Source: CAJXVY01 sp965657575 (GTDB lineage: Bacteria; Actinomycetota; Actinomycetes; Actinomycetales; Microbacteriaceae). From it: 64,000 nucleotides of DNA. The stretch's first letter is position 1. Every line of letters starts with the position of its first letter. A program made the position numbers and the translations under genes. The stretch spans positions 20,473-84,472 of the forward strand of contig CBFHOK010000005.1 of the NCBI GenBank assembly GCA_965657575.1. Reading direction: 5' to 3'. Positions 23,804-32,965 of this stretch are shown here, piece after piece. The notes under the pieces were generated by a model, which was not told where the DNA came from, ran no database searches, and saw only the letters and a list, made by a program, of their open reading frames with translations.

Positions 23804-24247
23804 GTGCGTACATATTCACCTAAGGCCAGTGAGCTATCTCACCAGTGGCACGTCATCGACGCATCTGACGTTGTGCTGGGTCGTCTGGCCAGTCATGCAG
23901 CCACACTGCTGCGTGGAAAGCACAAGCCAACCTTCGCAGCTCACATGGACAATGGAGACTTCGTAATCATCATCAACGCAGAGAAGGCAGTCCTCACCGG
24001 AAACAAGCTTTCTCAGAAGAAGGCTTACCGCCACAGTGGTTACCCAGGTGGCCTAAAGTCAATTTCATATGACGAGTTGATGGAGAAAAGTCCTGAGAAG
24101 GCTGTTGAGAAGGCCGTCAAGGGCATGCTTCCAAAGAACAAGCTCGGTGACCAGATTGCTTCAAAGCTAAAGGTTTACCGCGGTAGCGAGCACCCTCACG
24201 AGGCTCAGCAACCAAAGACCTATAACATCGATCAGATTGCCCAGTAA
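23804..24247 (+). CDS. rplM: 50S ribosomal protein L13
   Basis: Early-assembly large-subunit protein. The frame is open from 23747, but the GTG at 23804 gives the family N-terminus (VRTYSPKASELSHQWHVIDA) and has an AAAGGAA site 6 nt upstream; the product is then 147 residues. VVLGRLASHAATLLRGKHKP and GDFVIIINAEK are diagnostic. Paired with rpsI as in almost all bacteria. Confidence 0.97.
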   Translation: MRTYSPKASELSHQWHVIDASDVVLGRLASHAATLLRGKHKPTFAAHMDNGDFVIIINAEKAVLTGNKLSQKKAYRHSGYPGGLKSISYDELMEKSPEKAVEKAVKGMLPKNKLGDQIASKLKVYRGSEHPHEAQQPKTYNIDQIAQ

Positions 24248-24257
24248 GGAAAAGAAC

Positions 24258-24725
24258 TTGGCCGAGACAACCACCGAAAACGAGTATTCAACCGAGACCG
24301 AAGTAAAGACTGAGGTCCGCTCAAGAGGAACACTTACCCAGAACGGTTCTGGCCTTGGCCGCCGCAAAGAGGCAAGTGCACGAGTTCGCCTGATGCCTGG
24401 AACTGGAAAAATAACAGTGAACGGCCGTGAACTGCAGGACTATTTCCCCAACAAACTCCACCAGCAGCTAATCACCGACCCTTTCAAGGTTCTGGATCTG
24501 CAGGGTGCTTATGACGTAATCGCAAGAATCTCAGGTGGAGGAGTTGCTGGTCAGGCTGGAGCACTTCGCTTGGGCATTGCTCGTGCGTTGAACGAGATTG
24601 ACCGAGACAACAACCGCAAGGACTTGAAAAGCTCAGGCTTCCTCTCCCGTGATTCAAGAATCAAGGAGCGCAAGAAGGCTGGTTTGAAAAAGGCTCGCAA
24701 GGCTTCACAGTTCTCCAAGCGTTAG
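24258..24725 (+). CDS. rpsI: 30S ribosomal protein S9
   Basis: Head protein whose C-terminal tail reaches the P-site tRNA. 155 residues from a TTG at 24258 with AAGGAAAAG just upstream; an earlier TTG at 24237 is less likely because it lies inside rplM. An acidic N-terminal stretch of about 30 residues precedes the core (GLGRRKEASARVRLMPGTGK). The tail ends in the conserved KKARKASQFSKR. Confidence 0.96.
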   Translation: MAETTTENEYSTETEVKTEVRSRGTLTQNGSGLGRRKEASARVRLMPGTGKITVNGRELQDYFPNKLHQQLITDPFKVLDLQGAYDVIARISGGGVAGQAGALRLGIARALNEIDRDNNRKDLKSSGFLSRDSRIKERKKAGLKKARKASQFSKR

Positions 24726-24730
24726 TCCCC

Positions 24731-24736
24731 TAGACT
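24731..24736 (+). promoter_or_regulatory. -10 box, probable leaderless promoter of glmM
   Basis: TAGACT, 7 nt before the glmM ATG, so transcription would begin at or next to the start codon. No Shine-Dalgarno sequence lies between. No clear -35 element. Confidence 0.45.
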
Positions 24737-24743
24737 CTGGGCT

Positions 24744-26087
24744 ATGGCCAGGCTGTTTGGAACTGATGGCGTGCGCGGTCTCGCTGGTCGAGACATCACC
24801 GCTGAGTTCTGTATTTCCCTCGCAAGAGGTGCTGCCGATATTCTCGGAAAACAAGCTAGATCTGAAGGCAGAAAACCAATTGCGGTCATCGCCCACGACC
24901 CAAGACTTAGTTCTGACTTCATAAGCAGTTCTTTCAGTGGTGGTTTAGCAGCATCTGGTGTTGATGTTTATGACGCAGGGGTGTTACCAACCCCAGCGGC
25001 AGCTTTTCTGACGGCAGATCTTGATGCTGATTTCGGGGTCATGATCTCGGCAAGCCACAACCCCGCTCCAGATAATGGAATCAAAATTTTTGCTAGAGGT
25101 GGCAATAAGCTTCCAGACGATATCGAAGATGCCATTGAGCGGTCGATGGAATCAAAAGCCGAAGAGTTTATTGGTGTTGATATTGGTCGCATTGTTAGAT
25201 TTGCCGATGCGGAAGACCGATATACGGTTCACCTTCTCGGCACCCTCAAGAATTCACTCAGCGGTTTGAAGGTTGTGCTTGACTGCGCTCACGGTGCAGC
25301 GAGCGGGGTTGCACCAGAAACTATCAAGGACGCTGGTGCAGAGGTTGTTGTTATAGGGGCCGACCCGGATGGAACAAATATCAACCAGGGTTATGGCTCA
25401 ACTCATCTTGGTGCTTTGCAAGCGCAAGTTATCGAGTCAAACGCTGATTTAGGAATTGCCTTTGATGGAGATGCCGATAGGTGTCTAGCGATCGATGAAT
25501 CGGGTCATATCGTTGATGGCGATGAGATTATGACAATCCTTGCCCTTGCAGCCAAATCAAGGGGAGAACTTGCCAGGGACACTTTGGTTGCAACCGTTAT
25601 GAGCAACATAGGTCTTGCAAGGGCGATGGATGATGCAGGGATAAATCTCCTTCGCACCAAAGTTGGCGATAGGTATGTTTTAGAAGAGATGCGGAATAAC
25701 GGATTCACCCTTGGTGGGGAACAATCTGGTCACATTATCTTTAGTTCTCACGCAACCACCGGCGACGGTATCCTTACCGCTTTGCAGTTGATGTCAGAGA
25801 TGGTTTCTAGTGAGAAAAAACTCAGTGAACTGAAAAACCAAATGACTCGCTATCCGCAAGTCCTTGTCAATGTCGATGGAGTGGATAAGTCAAAAACCAA
25901 CGACTCTGAGCTGTTGCAGCTAGTGACCGAGGCTGAGACTGAGATGGGCGATAGTGGCAGGGTGTTACTTCGTCCAAGCGGAACTGAGAACTTGGTAAGG
26001 GTGATGGTTGAAGCTAGTGATATCGGAACCGCCCAGGGTTGGGCCGATAGGTTGGCCAACAAGGTCCGAGAGAGACTGAGTCTTTAG
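24744..26087 (+). CDS. glmM: Phosphoglucosamine mutase
   Basis: Converts glucosamine-6-phosphate to glucosamine-1-phosphate for UDP-GlcNAc and peptidoglycan. 447 residues. The phosphoserine loop is MISASHNPAPDNG with Ser104 as the expected phosphorylated residue, the metal loop is FDGDADR, the sugar loop GGEQSGH and the phosphate-binding loop RPSGTENLVRVMVE. It is near glmS, the preceding step, but transcribed separately. Its stop overlaps the tail of the convergent coaA by 4 nt. Confidence 0.97.
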   Translation: MARLFGTDGVRGLAGRDITAEFCISLARGAADILGKQARSEGRKPIAVIAHDPRLSSDFISSSFSGGLAASGVDVYDAGVLPTPAAAFLTADLDADFGVMISASHNPAPDNGIKIFARGGNKLPDDIEDAIERSMESKAEEFIGVDIGRIVRFADAEDRYTVHLLGTLKNSLSGLKVVLDCAHGAASGVAPETIKDAGAEVVVIGADPDGTNINQGYGSTHLGALQAQVIESNADLGIAFDGDADRCLAIDESGHIVDGDEIMTILALAAKSRGELARDTLVATVMSNIGLARAMDDAGINLLRTKVGDRYVLEEMRNNGFTLGGEQSGHIIFSSHATTGDGILTALQLMSEMVSSEKKLSELKNQMTRYPQVLVNVDGVDKSKTNDSELLQLVTEAETEMGDSGRVLLRPSGTENLVRVMVEASDIGTAQGWADRLANKVRERLSL

Positions 26088-27025
26088 ACTTTTCTGAGTA
26101 GCACCGATTCAACTCGGTGGTTGTCTCCTTTTTGCAAAACAGCCGTGGCTCGGTTTTTGGTGGGAAGAATATTGGCTTTCAGGTTTGGGAGGTTTATCTC
26201 TCTCCAAGTCTTCACAGCCCTGTCTATTGCTTGCTCTTGATTCATAGTCTTTGTCAGGTCGTGAAAATAGCTCTTGGGGTCAGTAAAAGCTGATCGCCAA
26301 AGTTGTTCAAATCTTGAAATGAACCATTTCTCAATGTTTTTATAATCCGCATCAACATAGATTCCGAAGTCTAAAAAGTCACTGAGTGCGAGTTCTTGAT
26401 CAAACTGCGGTGGTTGCAACAGATTCAATCCCTCGATAATCAAAATATCGGGGTTATGAACAATCTGCTGCTTGCCAGGGATGATGTCATAGGTCAAGTG
26501 ATCGTAAACAGGTGCTGAAACCTCACTCACTCCCGATTTGATATCCGAGATAAAACTCATCAAAGCTTTGATGTCGTAGCTTTCCGGAAAACCCTTTCTG
26601 AGCATCAAACCCTTTTGCTCCAGTTCAGAGTTTGGGTATAAAAAACCATCGGTTGTTATCAGTTGGACCTTTGGAGTCTCTGGCCAGCGAGAAAGCAGCT
26701 TTTCTAGGACTCTGGACACTGTTGATTTACCAACTGCCACAGACCCTGCAATGCCAATCACAAAAGGAGTTTTGGCAGCCCTCGGTCCGTAATAATCGGT
26801 TGATTGCTTATGGAGCAATCGCTCAGACTGCGCATACATGTTCAATAGCCTGGACAGGGGTAGGTAAACCTCTCGAACCTCATCAAGGTCTAAAAAATCA
26901 CCAAGACCACGGATTTGATCCAGTTCCTGTTCGGTCATTGGCGGGTTTAGCGAGTAGCCCAATTCAGCCCATTCGGATCTTTCAATCTCGATGTATGGGC
27001 TGACTCCCGTCCGAACTGCGTTCAT
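26084..27025 (-). CDS. coaA: Pantothenate kinase, type I
   Basis: First and rate-controlling step of coenzyme A synthesis. 313 residues. P-loop GIAGSVAVGKST, then LITTDGFLYPN, the YDHLTYDI segment and IIEGLNLLQ identify the PRK-like CoaA family. It is divergent from glmS with only 29 bp between the start codons. Presence of acpS two genes away keeps CoA production next to its use in 4'-phosphopantetheine transfer. Confidence 0.96.
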   Translation of the reverse strand: MNAVRTGVSPYIEIERSEWAELGYSLNPPMTEQELDQIRGLGDFLDLDEVREVYLPLSRLLNMYAQSERLLHKQSTDYYGPRAAKTPFVIGIAGSVAVGKSTVSRVLEKLLSRWPETPKVQLITTDGFLYPNSELEQKGLMLRKGFPESYDIKALMSFISDIKSGVSEVSAPVYDHLTYDIIPGKQQIVHNPDILIIEGLNLLQPPQFDQELALSDFLDFGIYVDADYKNIEKWFISRFEQLWRSAFTDPKSYFHDLTKTMNQEQAIDRAVKTWREINLPNLKANILPTKNRATAVLQKGDNHRVESVLLRKV

Positions 27026-27033
27026 TTGTTACT

Positions 27034-27039
27034 AGTCTG
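27034..27039 (-). promoter_or_regulatory. -10-like box of coaA
   Basis: CAGACT on the minus strand, 8 nt before the coaA ATG. No ribosome binding site is visible between, so a leaderless or near-leaderless message is likely. It lies 3 bp from the opposing glmS box. Confidence 0.35.
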
Positions 27040-27042
27040 CCC

Positions 27043-27048
27043 TAGATT
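27043..27048 (+). promoter_or_regulatory. -10 box, probable leaderless promoter of glmS
   Basis: TAGATT, 6 nt before the glmS ATG, with TTCATT (27021-27026) 16 bp upstream as a weak -35. No Shine-Dalgarno sequence fits in the gap. Confidence 0.45.
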
Positions 27049-27054
27049 AGAGAT

Positions 27055-28899
27055 ATGTGTGGAATCGTGGGCTACGTTGGCCCGAAATCAGCTTTGGATG
27101 TTTTGGTCGGCGGTTTGAAGCGCCTGGAGTATCGCGGGTATGACTCTGCAGGTGTTTCGGTGATCTCAAATGGTGAGATTCTCACCAGAAAAAAAGCTGG
27201 AAAGCTGGCTGTTCTGACTGAGGAGCTTGCCTCATCGCCAATGGAGGAGTCGACTATCGGCATCGGTCACACCCGTTGGGCAACACACGGAGCTCCAACA
27301 GACGGGAACGCCCACCCTCACACTGCAGGTGAGCAGCAGATCTCACTTATTCACAATGGGATCATTGAAAACTTCTCAGAGATCAAAAAAGAACTTATTG
27401 CACACGGAATCAGCTTTCAATCTGAAACCGACACCGAGGTTGCAGCCCAATTACTGGCCTTTGAATACTCAAAGTCAAATAACTTTGAGCAGAGCTTTAT
27501 GACTGTTGCCAACAGGCTTCAGGGTGCATTCACAATTCTTGCAATCAACAAAGACAACCCCGACCTGGTGTTGGCCGCCCGCCGAAACTCACCTTTAGTT
27601 ATTGGGGTTGGCCAGGGAGAGAACTTTTTGGGCAGTGATGTTGCAGCCTTCGTTGATTACACAAAAACAGCCATCAGCGTCGGTCAAGACCAAATTGTCA
27701 AACTCACCAAAGACAGCTTCGAGCTGATTGACTTCAATGGAAATCCTGTTGATTACGAGGAGTTTCAGGTCAGCTGGGATGCTACCCAGGCAAGCAAGGG
27801 TGGCTGGGAATCCTTTATGGCGAAGGAAATCAGCGAAGAACCCCAAGCGGTTGGTGACACACTGATGGGTCGATTGGGGGCCGATGGGGATGTGAACCTG
27901 AGCGAGTTTGCTGGATTAAGCATTGATGACCTCACAAGCATCAATCGGATAATCATCACCGCTTGTGGAACAGCAGCCTATGCGGGTGAAGTTGCCAAGT
28001 ATGCGATTGAGCAGTTGGCCAGGATCCCAGTCAGCGTTGAGTTAGCCCATGAGCTTCGCTATCGAAATCCAGTGATTGATGAAAACACGTTAGTTGTGGC
28101 CATCAGTCAAAGTGGTGAGACCATGGACACGCTCATGGCAATTCGCTATGCGAGTGAGCGAGGCGCAAAGATCCTAAGTATTTGCAACACTCAGGGAGCA
28201 ACCTTGGCTCGTGAGAGTAATGCGACTATTTATACCCACGCCGGTCCAGAGGTGGCGGTTGCCTCTACCAAGGCTTTTAGTGCTCAAATCACCGCTGGCT
28301 ACCTATTGGCGTTATTTCTTGCCAAAGCCTTAGGTAAAACCGAAGGGTTGGCTGAGGTCGGCAAAGAGCTATTGACACTTCCAAGGAAGGTCAAAAAGAC
28401 TTTAGAAATGACTGGTGACGTGAGGGCATTGGCAGAGCAAATCAAAACAGTTGATTCGGTTCTGTTTCTTGGAAGAAATGTCGGTTTCCCAATTGCCATG
28501 GAGGGGGCACTGAAGCTCAAGGAGCTCAGCTATATCCACGCCGAGGGATTTGCTGCAGGAGAGCTAAAGCACGGACCAATCGCACTGGTAGAAAAGGGAC
28601 AGGTTGTAATTGTGATTGTCCCTTCACCGAGTGCTGAGGAGAGTCTGCATGCCAAGGTGTTGGCAAACATCCAAGAGATCAAAGCTCGTGGGGCTGAGGT
28701 AATTGCTATAGCCGAACAGGGAGATACAGAGGTGGGCGAATACTCAACCAGGGTTTTCTACACTCCAAAAACTCATCCGTTGCTCAGCCCGGTTCTCAGT
28801 GTTGTGCCACTGCATATTTTTTCGATGGAGCTTGCCAAAGCAAAGGGCCTGGATGTTGACCAGCCAAGAAACCTAGCGAAGTCGGTGACCGTCGAGTGA
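27055..28899 (+). CDS. glmS: Glutamine-fructose-6-phosphate aminotransferase
   Basis: Makes glucosamine-6-phosphate from fructose-6-phosphate and glutamine, the entry to amino-sugar and cell wall synthesis. 614 residues. The N-terminal glutaminase has the nucleophile Cys2 (MCGIVGYVG) and GHTRWATHGAP; two SIS domains follow, with ITACGTAAYAGEV and SQSGETMDTL, and the C-terminus ends DQPRNLAKSVTVE as required for the active site. No glmS ribozyme sequence is seen; the start lies only 29 bp from coaA. Confidence 0.97.
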   Translation: MCGIVGYVGPKSALDVLVGGLKRLEYRGYDSAGVSVISNGEILTRKKAGKLAVLTEELASSPMEESTIGIGHTRWATHGAPTDGNAHPHTAGEQQISLIHNGIIENFSEIKKELIAHGISFQSETDTEVAAQLLAFEYSKSNNFEQSFMTVANRLQGAFTILAINKDNPDLVLAARRNSPLVIGVGQGENFLGSDVAAFVDYTKTAISVGQDQIVKLTKDSFELIDFNGNPVDYEEFQVSWDATQASKGGWESFMAKEISEEPQAVGDTLMGRLGADGDVNLSEFAGLSIDDLTSINRIIITACGTAAYAGEVAKYAIEQLARIPVSVELAHELRYRNPVIDENTLVVAISQSGETMDTLMAIRYASERGAKILSICNTQGATLARESNATIYTHAGPEVAVASTKAFSAQITAGYLLALFLAKALGKTEGLAEVGKELLTLPRKVKKTLEMTGDVRALAEQIKTVDSVLFLGRNVGFPIAMEGALKLKELSYIHAEGFAAGELKHGPIALVEKGQVVIVIVPSPSAEESLHAKVLANIQEIKARGAEVIAIAEQGDTEVGEYSTRVFYTPKTHPLLSPVLSVVPLHIFSMELAKAKGLDVDQPRNLAKSVTVE

Positions 28900-29234
28900 T
28901 GAAAGTTGGCATGGATTTGGTTGACATCGCCAGATTTTCCTCCGCTTTAGAAAAAACTCCGAAACTCAATCAGAGACTGTTTTATGAATCAGAGCAAAAC
29001 CTAAGTCTCGAATCAAAAGCCGCCAGGTTTGCCGCTAAAGAGGCGTTGAAGAAAGCCGTTGGCGAACCAGAGACATTGAACTGGAATGAAATTGAGATTA
29101 CAAAGGGCGGAAAACCAAAAGTAATTCTTCATGGAATTACTGCCACCAGGCACCCAGAGTTGGCAAATAGAATTGAACTTAGCATCAGCCACGATGCGGG
29201 AGTTGCGGGAGCGGTTGTAATTATTAATGCGTGA
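28899..29234 (+). CDS. acpS: Holo-[acyl-carrier-protein] synthase
   Basis: Transfers 4'-phosphopantetheine from CoA to acyl carrier protein. About 111 residues. GMDLVDIARF carries the metal-binding Asp and AARFAAKEALKKAV the catalytic Glu/Lys helix; the C-terminal ELSISHDAGVAGAVV fits. ATG at 28899 shares its A with the glmS stop; a GTG at 28896 is an alternative adding one residue. The gene for NAD(P)HX epimerase/dehydratase often seen between acpS and alr is absent here. Confidence 0.94.
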   Translation: MKVGMDLVDIARFSSALEKTPKLNQRLFYESEQNLSLESKAARFAAKEALKKAVGEPETLNWNEIEITKGGKPKVILHGITATRHPELANRIELSISHDAGVAGAVVIINA

Positions 29235-30294
29235 GATTCGAATTGATTTAGATCGAATACGCGAGAACTATGAGGTTCTTCGTAGAGTTGCCAGGCCTGC
29301 CAAAGTTATGGCCGTTGTTAAGGCAAACGCCTACGGTCATGGAGCAATTGAGGTCGCAAAGCACTTGGATGAAGATGTTGATTATCTGGGTGTTGCAGAC
29401 GTGCACGAAGCTGTTGCTCTGAGATCTGCCGGCATCAAATCTCCGCTGATGGCATGGATTGCAAATTCGCTTGAAGATTTTGAACTGGCAAAAAAGCACA
29501 ATATTGACATTGGCATCTCAACATTCGCCCACCTTGATTTTTTAGAAAAGCTTCAGGGTTTGTCGGTGCATGTGAAAGTAGATACCGGACTTGGCCGAAA
29601 CGGTTTTTCAATTAATGACTTTCCTGCAGCTGTTGAGAAACTTCTGAAATTAACCAGTGACCAGCACACTGCCAAGGGAATCTTCACTCATCTGTCCAAC
29701 ACCAACGAACAAGAAGACCTTGCCCAGTTCGAAGTCTTTGAAACCGCTATTGAATACGCGCGTGGAAAAGGCATTGAATTCGAACTGGCTCATGCAAGTG
29801 CTTCAAATGCAACGCTTAGCTACCCCAATAAGCACTTTGACATGGTCCGCTGCGGGATAGCGGTTTATGGCCTTAGCCCTGATGGTAGAGATGTCTCGGG
29901 ATTACCATTACAACCCGCAATGAGTGTTTCCTCTGAGGTGATAAACCTGAAACGCGTTCCCGCTGGTCAGGGAGTCAGCTACGACTACCGCTATCGAACT
30001 GAGAAGGAGACAACTCTGGCTTTGGTCCCCTTTGGGTATGCAGATGGGATTCCAAGATCAGCCGAAGGGTTTGAAGTAATTATTGCTGGAGAAAAGTTTT
30101 CGCAGGTTGGTCGAATCGCCATGGATCAGTTTGTGGTGGATGTTGGTGATAGTCAGATTTCTATTGGCGACAAAGTCGAAATAATTTCCGATGCCAACTC
30201 TGCCGACAAGTTGGCTCGAGAGGCATCAACAATCAACTACGAGATTGTCACCCGAATGGGCATGCGTCCTCAAAGAATTTATGGGAGCGATTGA
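29227..30294 (+). CDS. alr: Alanine racemase
   Basis: PLP enzyme making D-alanine for peptidoglycan. 355 residues. The PLP lysine is Lys32 in VVKANAYGHGA; the catalytic tyrosine of the other half-site is in GVSYDYRYR; the C-terminal TRMGMRPQRIY is typical. Overlaps acpS by 8 nt and tsaE by 4 nt, so a coupled operon from glmS through tsaD is likely. Confidence 0.96.
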   Translation: MREIRIDLDRIRENYEVLRRVARPAKVMAVVKANAYGHGAIEVAKHLDEDVDYLGVADVHEAVALRSAGIKSPLMAWIANSLEDFELAKKHNIDIGISTFAHLDFLEKLQGLSVHVKVDTGLGRNGFSINDFPAAVEKLLKLTSDQHTAKGIFTHLSNTNEQEDLAQFEVFETAIEYARGKGIEFELAHASASNATLSYPNKHFDMVRCGIAVYGLSPDGRDVSGLPLQPAMSVSSEVINLKRVPAGQGVSYDYRYRTEKETTLALVPFGYADGIPRSAEGFEVIIAGEKFSQVGRIAMDQFVVDVGDSQISIGDKVEIISDANSADKLAREASTINYEIVTRMGMRPQRIYGSD

Positions 30295-30764
30295 TCTTGT
30301 CGATATTGCAAGAATTGATTATTGAAGATGAACGGCAGATGCAAGTTTTTGGACAAAAGCTCGCGGGGCTTTTATCCAAAGGCGACCTGGTGTTACTGAA
30401 TGGTTCGCTTGGTGCTGGGAAGACAACCATGACCCGCGGCATTGGAAAAGAGTTGAAAGTGAAGGGCACCATTCAGTCACCAACTTTTGTTTTGGCAAGA
30501 ACTCATGAGACTGAGAGCGGAATTCCATTTGTTCACGTCGATGCCTACAGACTGGGATCCGCTGTTGAGTTAGATGATCTGGATATTGATTTTGAAAACT
30601 CGATAGTTGTAATCGAATGGCCACGGGATTTCACTCAAGGCGTCTCTGAGAACTGGCTTGAGGTTGAACTTATTCGAGACCGAGACAGTGATGCCCGAAT
30701 GGTGAAAGTAAGCGGTTTTGGCAAATGGAAAGACAGGAAGATAAATCTTGATATTGGCAATTGA
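30291..30764 (+). CDS. tsaE: tRNA t6A synthesis ATPase TsaE
   Basis: ATPase that supports the TsaB-TsaD complex in making N6-threonylcarbamoyladenosine at tRNA position 37. 157 residues. The P-loop is GSLGAGKTTMTRG near residue 40, followed by SPTFVLARTHE and the VDAYRL motif. TTG start overlapping the alr stop. Overlaps tsaB by 17 nt. Confidence 0.95.
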   Translation: MILSILQELIIEDERQMQVFGQKLAGLLSKGDLVLLNGSLGAGKTTMTRGIGKELKVKGTIQSPTFVLARTHETESGIPFVHVDAYRLGSAVELDDLDIDFENSIVVIEWPRDFTQGVSENWLEVELIRDRDSDARMVKVSGFGKWKDRKINLDIGN

Positions 30765-31365
30765 CACCACTGCCGGCACCTCAGCCGCGGTGGTGGACGA
30801 GGGTCGGATATTGGGTTTTTGTGGTTTTGACGACCCTTTTGGCCATGCTGAAAATGTGGGCAAGGCAATAGAGATTGCTTTTGAGCGAGCAGAGATTTCG
30901 AGTGATCAAATCGAGCGTGTGGCAATCAGCCGAGGCCCCGCTAGTTATACCGGGCTGAGAGTCGGCATGGCGGCCGGTGTTGCCTTTGCGACCGCTAGAA
31001 AAATACCTTTGCACGGTGTTGTGTCACTGGATGCGGTTGCAAGTTTTTACGGCAAGGGAATTGAAGATGAGCGCTGGCTGGTGACAAGTGATGCAAAGCG
31101 CGGAGAGTTATTTGTCGCGGTTTATTCAGGATTTGATGGCTCCGAGCTACCGCTGAGAGCAATTGACCCACAGGTGATGAAACCATTGGAAGTCGAAGAG
31201 AATTATCAGGGCCTTACTCGCATCGAAGAAAGTTGTGATGCCAGAGCGGTGGGAAGTTTTTGTGAGAAATCAATTGCTGCCGGGCTTGCTCTGAGTGATG
31301 TCAGTGCTTTATACCTTCGCTCTCCAGATGTCACACCCTCTGCTGGAAAGCGGGTGAGTGGATGA
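30748..31365 (+). CDS. tsaB: tRNA t6A synthesis protein TsaB
   Basis: Inactive ASKHA-fold partner that dimerises with TsaD. 205 residues; LAIDTTAGTSAAVV at the start and the GPASYTGLRVGMAAGVAFA segment are diagnostic. TTG start. Sits between tsaE and the rimI-tsaD fusion with overlapping ends, so all t6A-complex subunits are made from one message. Confidence 0.94.
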   Translation: MILAIDTTAGTSAAVVDEGRILGFCGFDDPFGHAENVGKAIEIAFERAEISSDQIERVAISRGPASYTGLRVGMAAGVAFATARKIPLHGVVSLDAVASFYGKGIEDERWLVTSDAKRGELFVAVYSGFDGSELPLRAIDPQVMKPLEVEENYQGLTRIEESCDARAVGSFCEKSIAAGLALSDVSALYLRSPDVTPSAGKRVSG

Positions 31366-32849
31366 TCGATATCAGATTTGTTTCACCAGCTGATTTTGAA
31401 GACCTGGTGAAACTTGAAAATGAAATCTTCGGCTCTCAGGCTTGGTCGGCATCAGCAATGCTCGCTGATTTGGAAGCTGTCCACACCCAGTATTTGGTGG
31501 CCTTCAAAGACGCCGAGTTGGTGGGATATGCAGGTCTATCATCTCCAGCGGGAAGCTTTCAGGCGGATATAAACACAATTGCCGTTGCTGAAAGCTATCG
31601 AAATCAGGGGCTTGGGACAGAGATAATGCAAAGGCTTGTTGAGATGGCCACAAAAAGCGGTGCCGAGCAGATGTTCTTAGACGTTCGGGCAGATAACAAC
31701 TCCGCTATTGAGCTCTATAAAAAGTTTGGCTTTGAGCAGATAGATACACGCAAGGGTTATTACAAACCTGAAGGTGTTGATGCGCTTGTCATGCGTAAAG
31801 AAATTCATCAACCGCTAGTACTTGGCATTGAAACAAGCTGTGATGAAACCGGTGTTGGCGTTGTCAGGGGAAACAGACTTCTATCAAACGCACTAAACAG
31901 CTCGATGGAGATTCATGCGAAATTTGGGGGTGTGGTTCCAGAGGTTGCAGCCAGAGCTCATTTGGAAGCGCTGCAGCCAACTATCGACCTTGCAATGAAT
32001 GAAGCCGGAATTGAGCTAGAGGACTTAGATGCAATAGCGGTCACCAATGGACCTGGTTTGGCGGGTGCACTGATGGTCGGTATTGGTGCCGCCAAAGGAT
32101 TGGCGCAAGCCTTTGATACGCCTCTGTATGCAGTCAATCACCTAGTCGGCCACGTTGGTGCCGACATATTGGAGCGGGGAAGCTTGCAGACCCCAAGTAT
32201 TGCCCTACTGGTTAGCGGCGGCCATACTTCATTGCTGTTGGTCAATGATCTGTTGGATGATGTCGAGCTACTAGGCGAAACCATTGATGATGCAGCCGGT
32301 GAGGCTTTTGACAAGGTAGCGAGGGTTCTGGGTCTTCCCTATCCAGGTGGGCCAGAAATCGACAAGGCTGCGATTGGTGGAAATCCAGAATCGGTTCGAT
32401 TCCCAAGAGGGCTCTCCTTGCCAAAAGACATGGCTGAGCATAAGTACGACTTCAGCTTTAGTGGCCTGAAAACCGCCGTTGCTAGATATGTCGAGAAAGC
32501 GGAAGACAACGGCGAAGAGATAAATATCAGCGATGTTGCCGCAAGCTTTAGAGAGGCAGTGGTTGATGTCTTGGTAACCAAGGCTTTGAAAGCATGTGAG
32601 GAGTATGGGGTTCCAAGATTGATTCTGGGTGGGGGAGTGACAGCCAATGCCAGATTGAGAGAAGTGGCGACTCAGAAATGCTCTCAAGCCGGCATCGAGC
32701 TCAGGATCCCAAGATTTTCTCTTTGCACCGATAACGGGGCGATGATTGCAAGTCTTGGTGCGCAGTTAGTCATGGCAGGGAGAGAACCATCTGGCGTATC
32801 GTTTGGAGCTGAATCAACCATGGAAGTCAGCAAAGTTCAAAGTTTATAG
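31362..32849 (+). CDS. rimI-tsaD: Fused RimI-type N-acetyltransferase and TsaD threonylcarbamoyltransferase
   Basis: Single 495-residue frame joining two proteins usually separate. Residues 1-148 are a GNAT domain of the RimI type (acetylation of the N-terminal Ala of S18), with the acetyl-CoA loop RNQGLGTEIMQ and the ADNNSAIELYKKFGF segment. Residues 151-495 are a full-length TsaD starting PLVLGIETSCDETGVGVV; metal-binding residues lie in AHLEALQPT and NHLVGHVGAD, and SGGHTSLLLV, GEAFDKVARVLGLPYPGGP and SLCTDNGAMIA are all present. The junction is short (about RKEIHQ) with no stop or internal start. The genes are adjacent in many actinobacteria, so a fusion by loss of the stop is easy to envisage. 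Confidence 0.95.
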   Translation: MIDIRFVSPADFEDLVKLENEIFGSQAWSASAMLADLEAVHTQYLVAFKDAELVGYAGLSSPAGSFQADINTIAVAESYRNQGLGTEIMQRLVEMATKSGAEQMFLDVRADNNSAIELYKKFGFEQIDTRKGYYKPEGVDALVMRKEIHQPLVLGIETSCDETGVGVVRGNRLLSNALNSSMEIHAKFGGVVPEVAARAHLEALQPTIDLAMNEAGIELEDLDAIAVTNGPGLAGALMVGIGAAKGLAQAFDTPLYAVNHLVGHVGADILERGSLQTPSIALLVSGGHTSLLLVNDLLDDVELLGETIDDAAGEAFDKVARVLGLPYPGGPEIDKAAIGGNPESVRFPRGLSLPKDMAEHKYDFSFSGLKTAVARYVEKAEDNGEEINISDVAASFREAVVDVLVTKALKACEEYGVPRLILGGGVTANARLREVATQKCSQAGIELRIPRFSLCTDNGAMIASLGAQLVMAGREPSGVSFGAESTMEVSKVQSL

Positions 32850-32965
32850 ATTCGTTATAAACAGGGGAATGAATTTCTATCTGTTTTGATTGAAATCATC
32901 AGCACTTGTTTGGTGGCTTCGGACTCCAGCTGAGGTCATCATTTCCGCTCCACTAGGAGAGCCAT

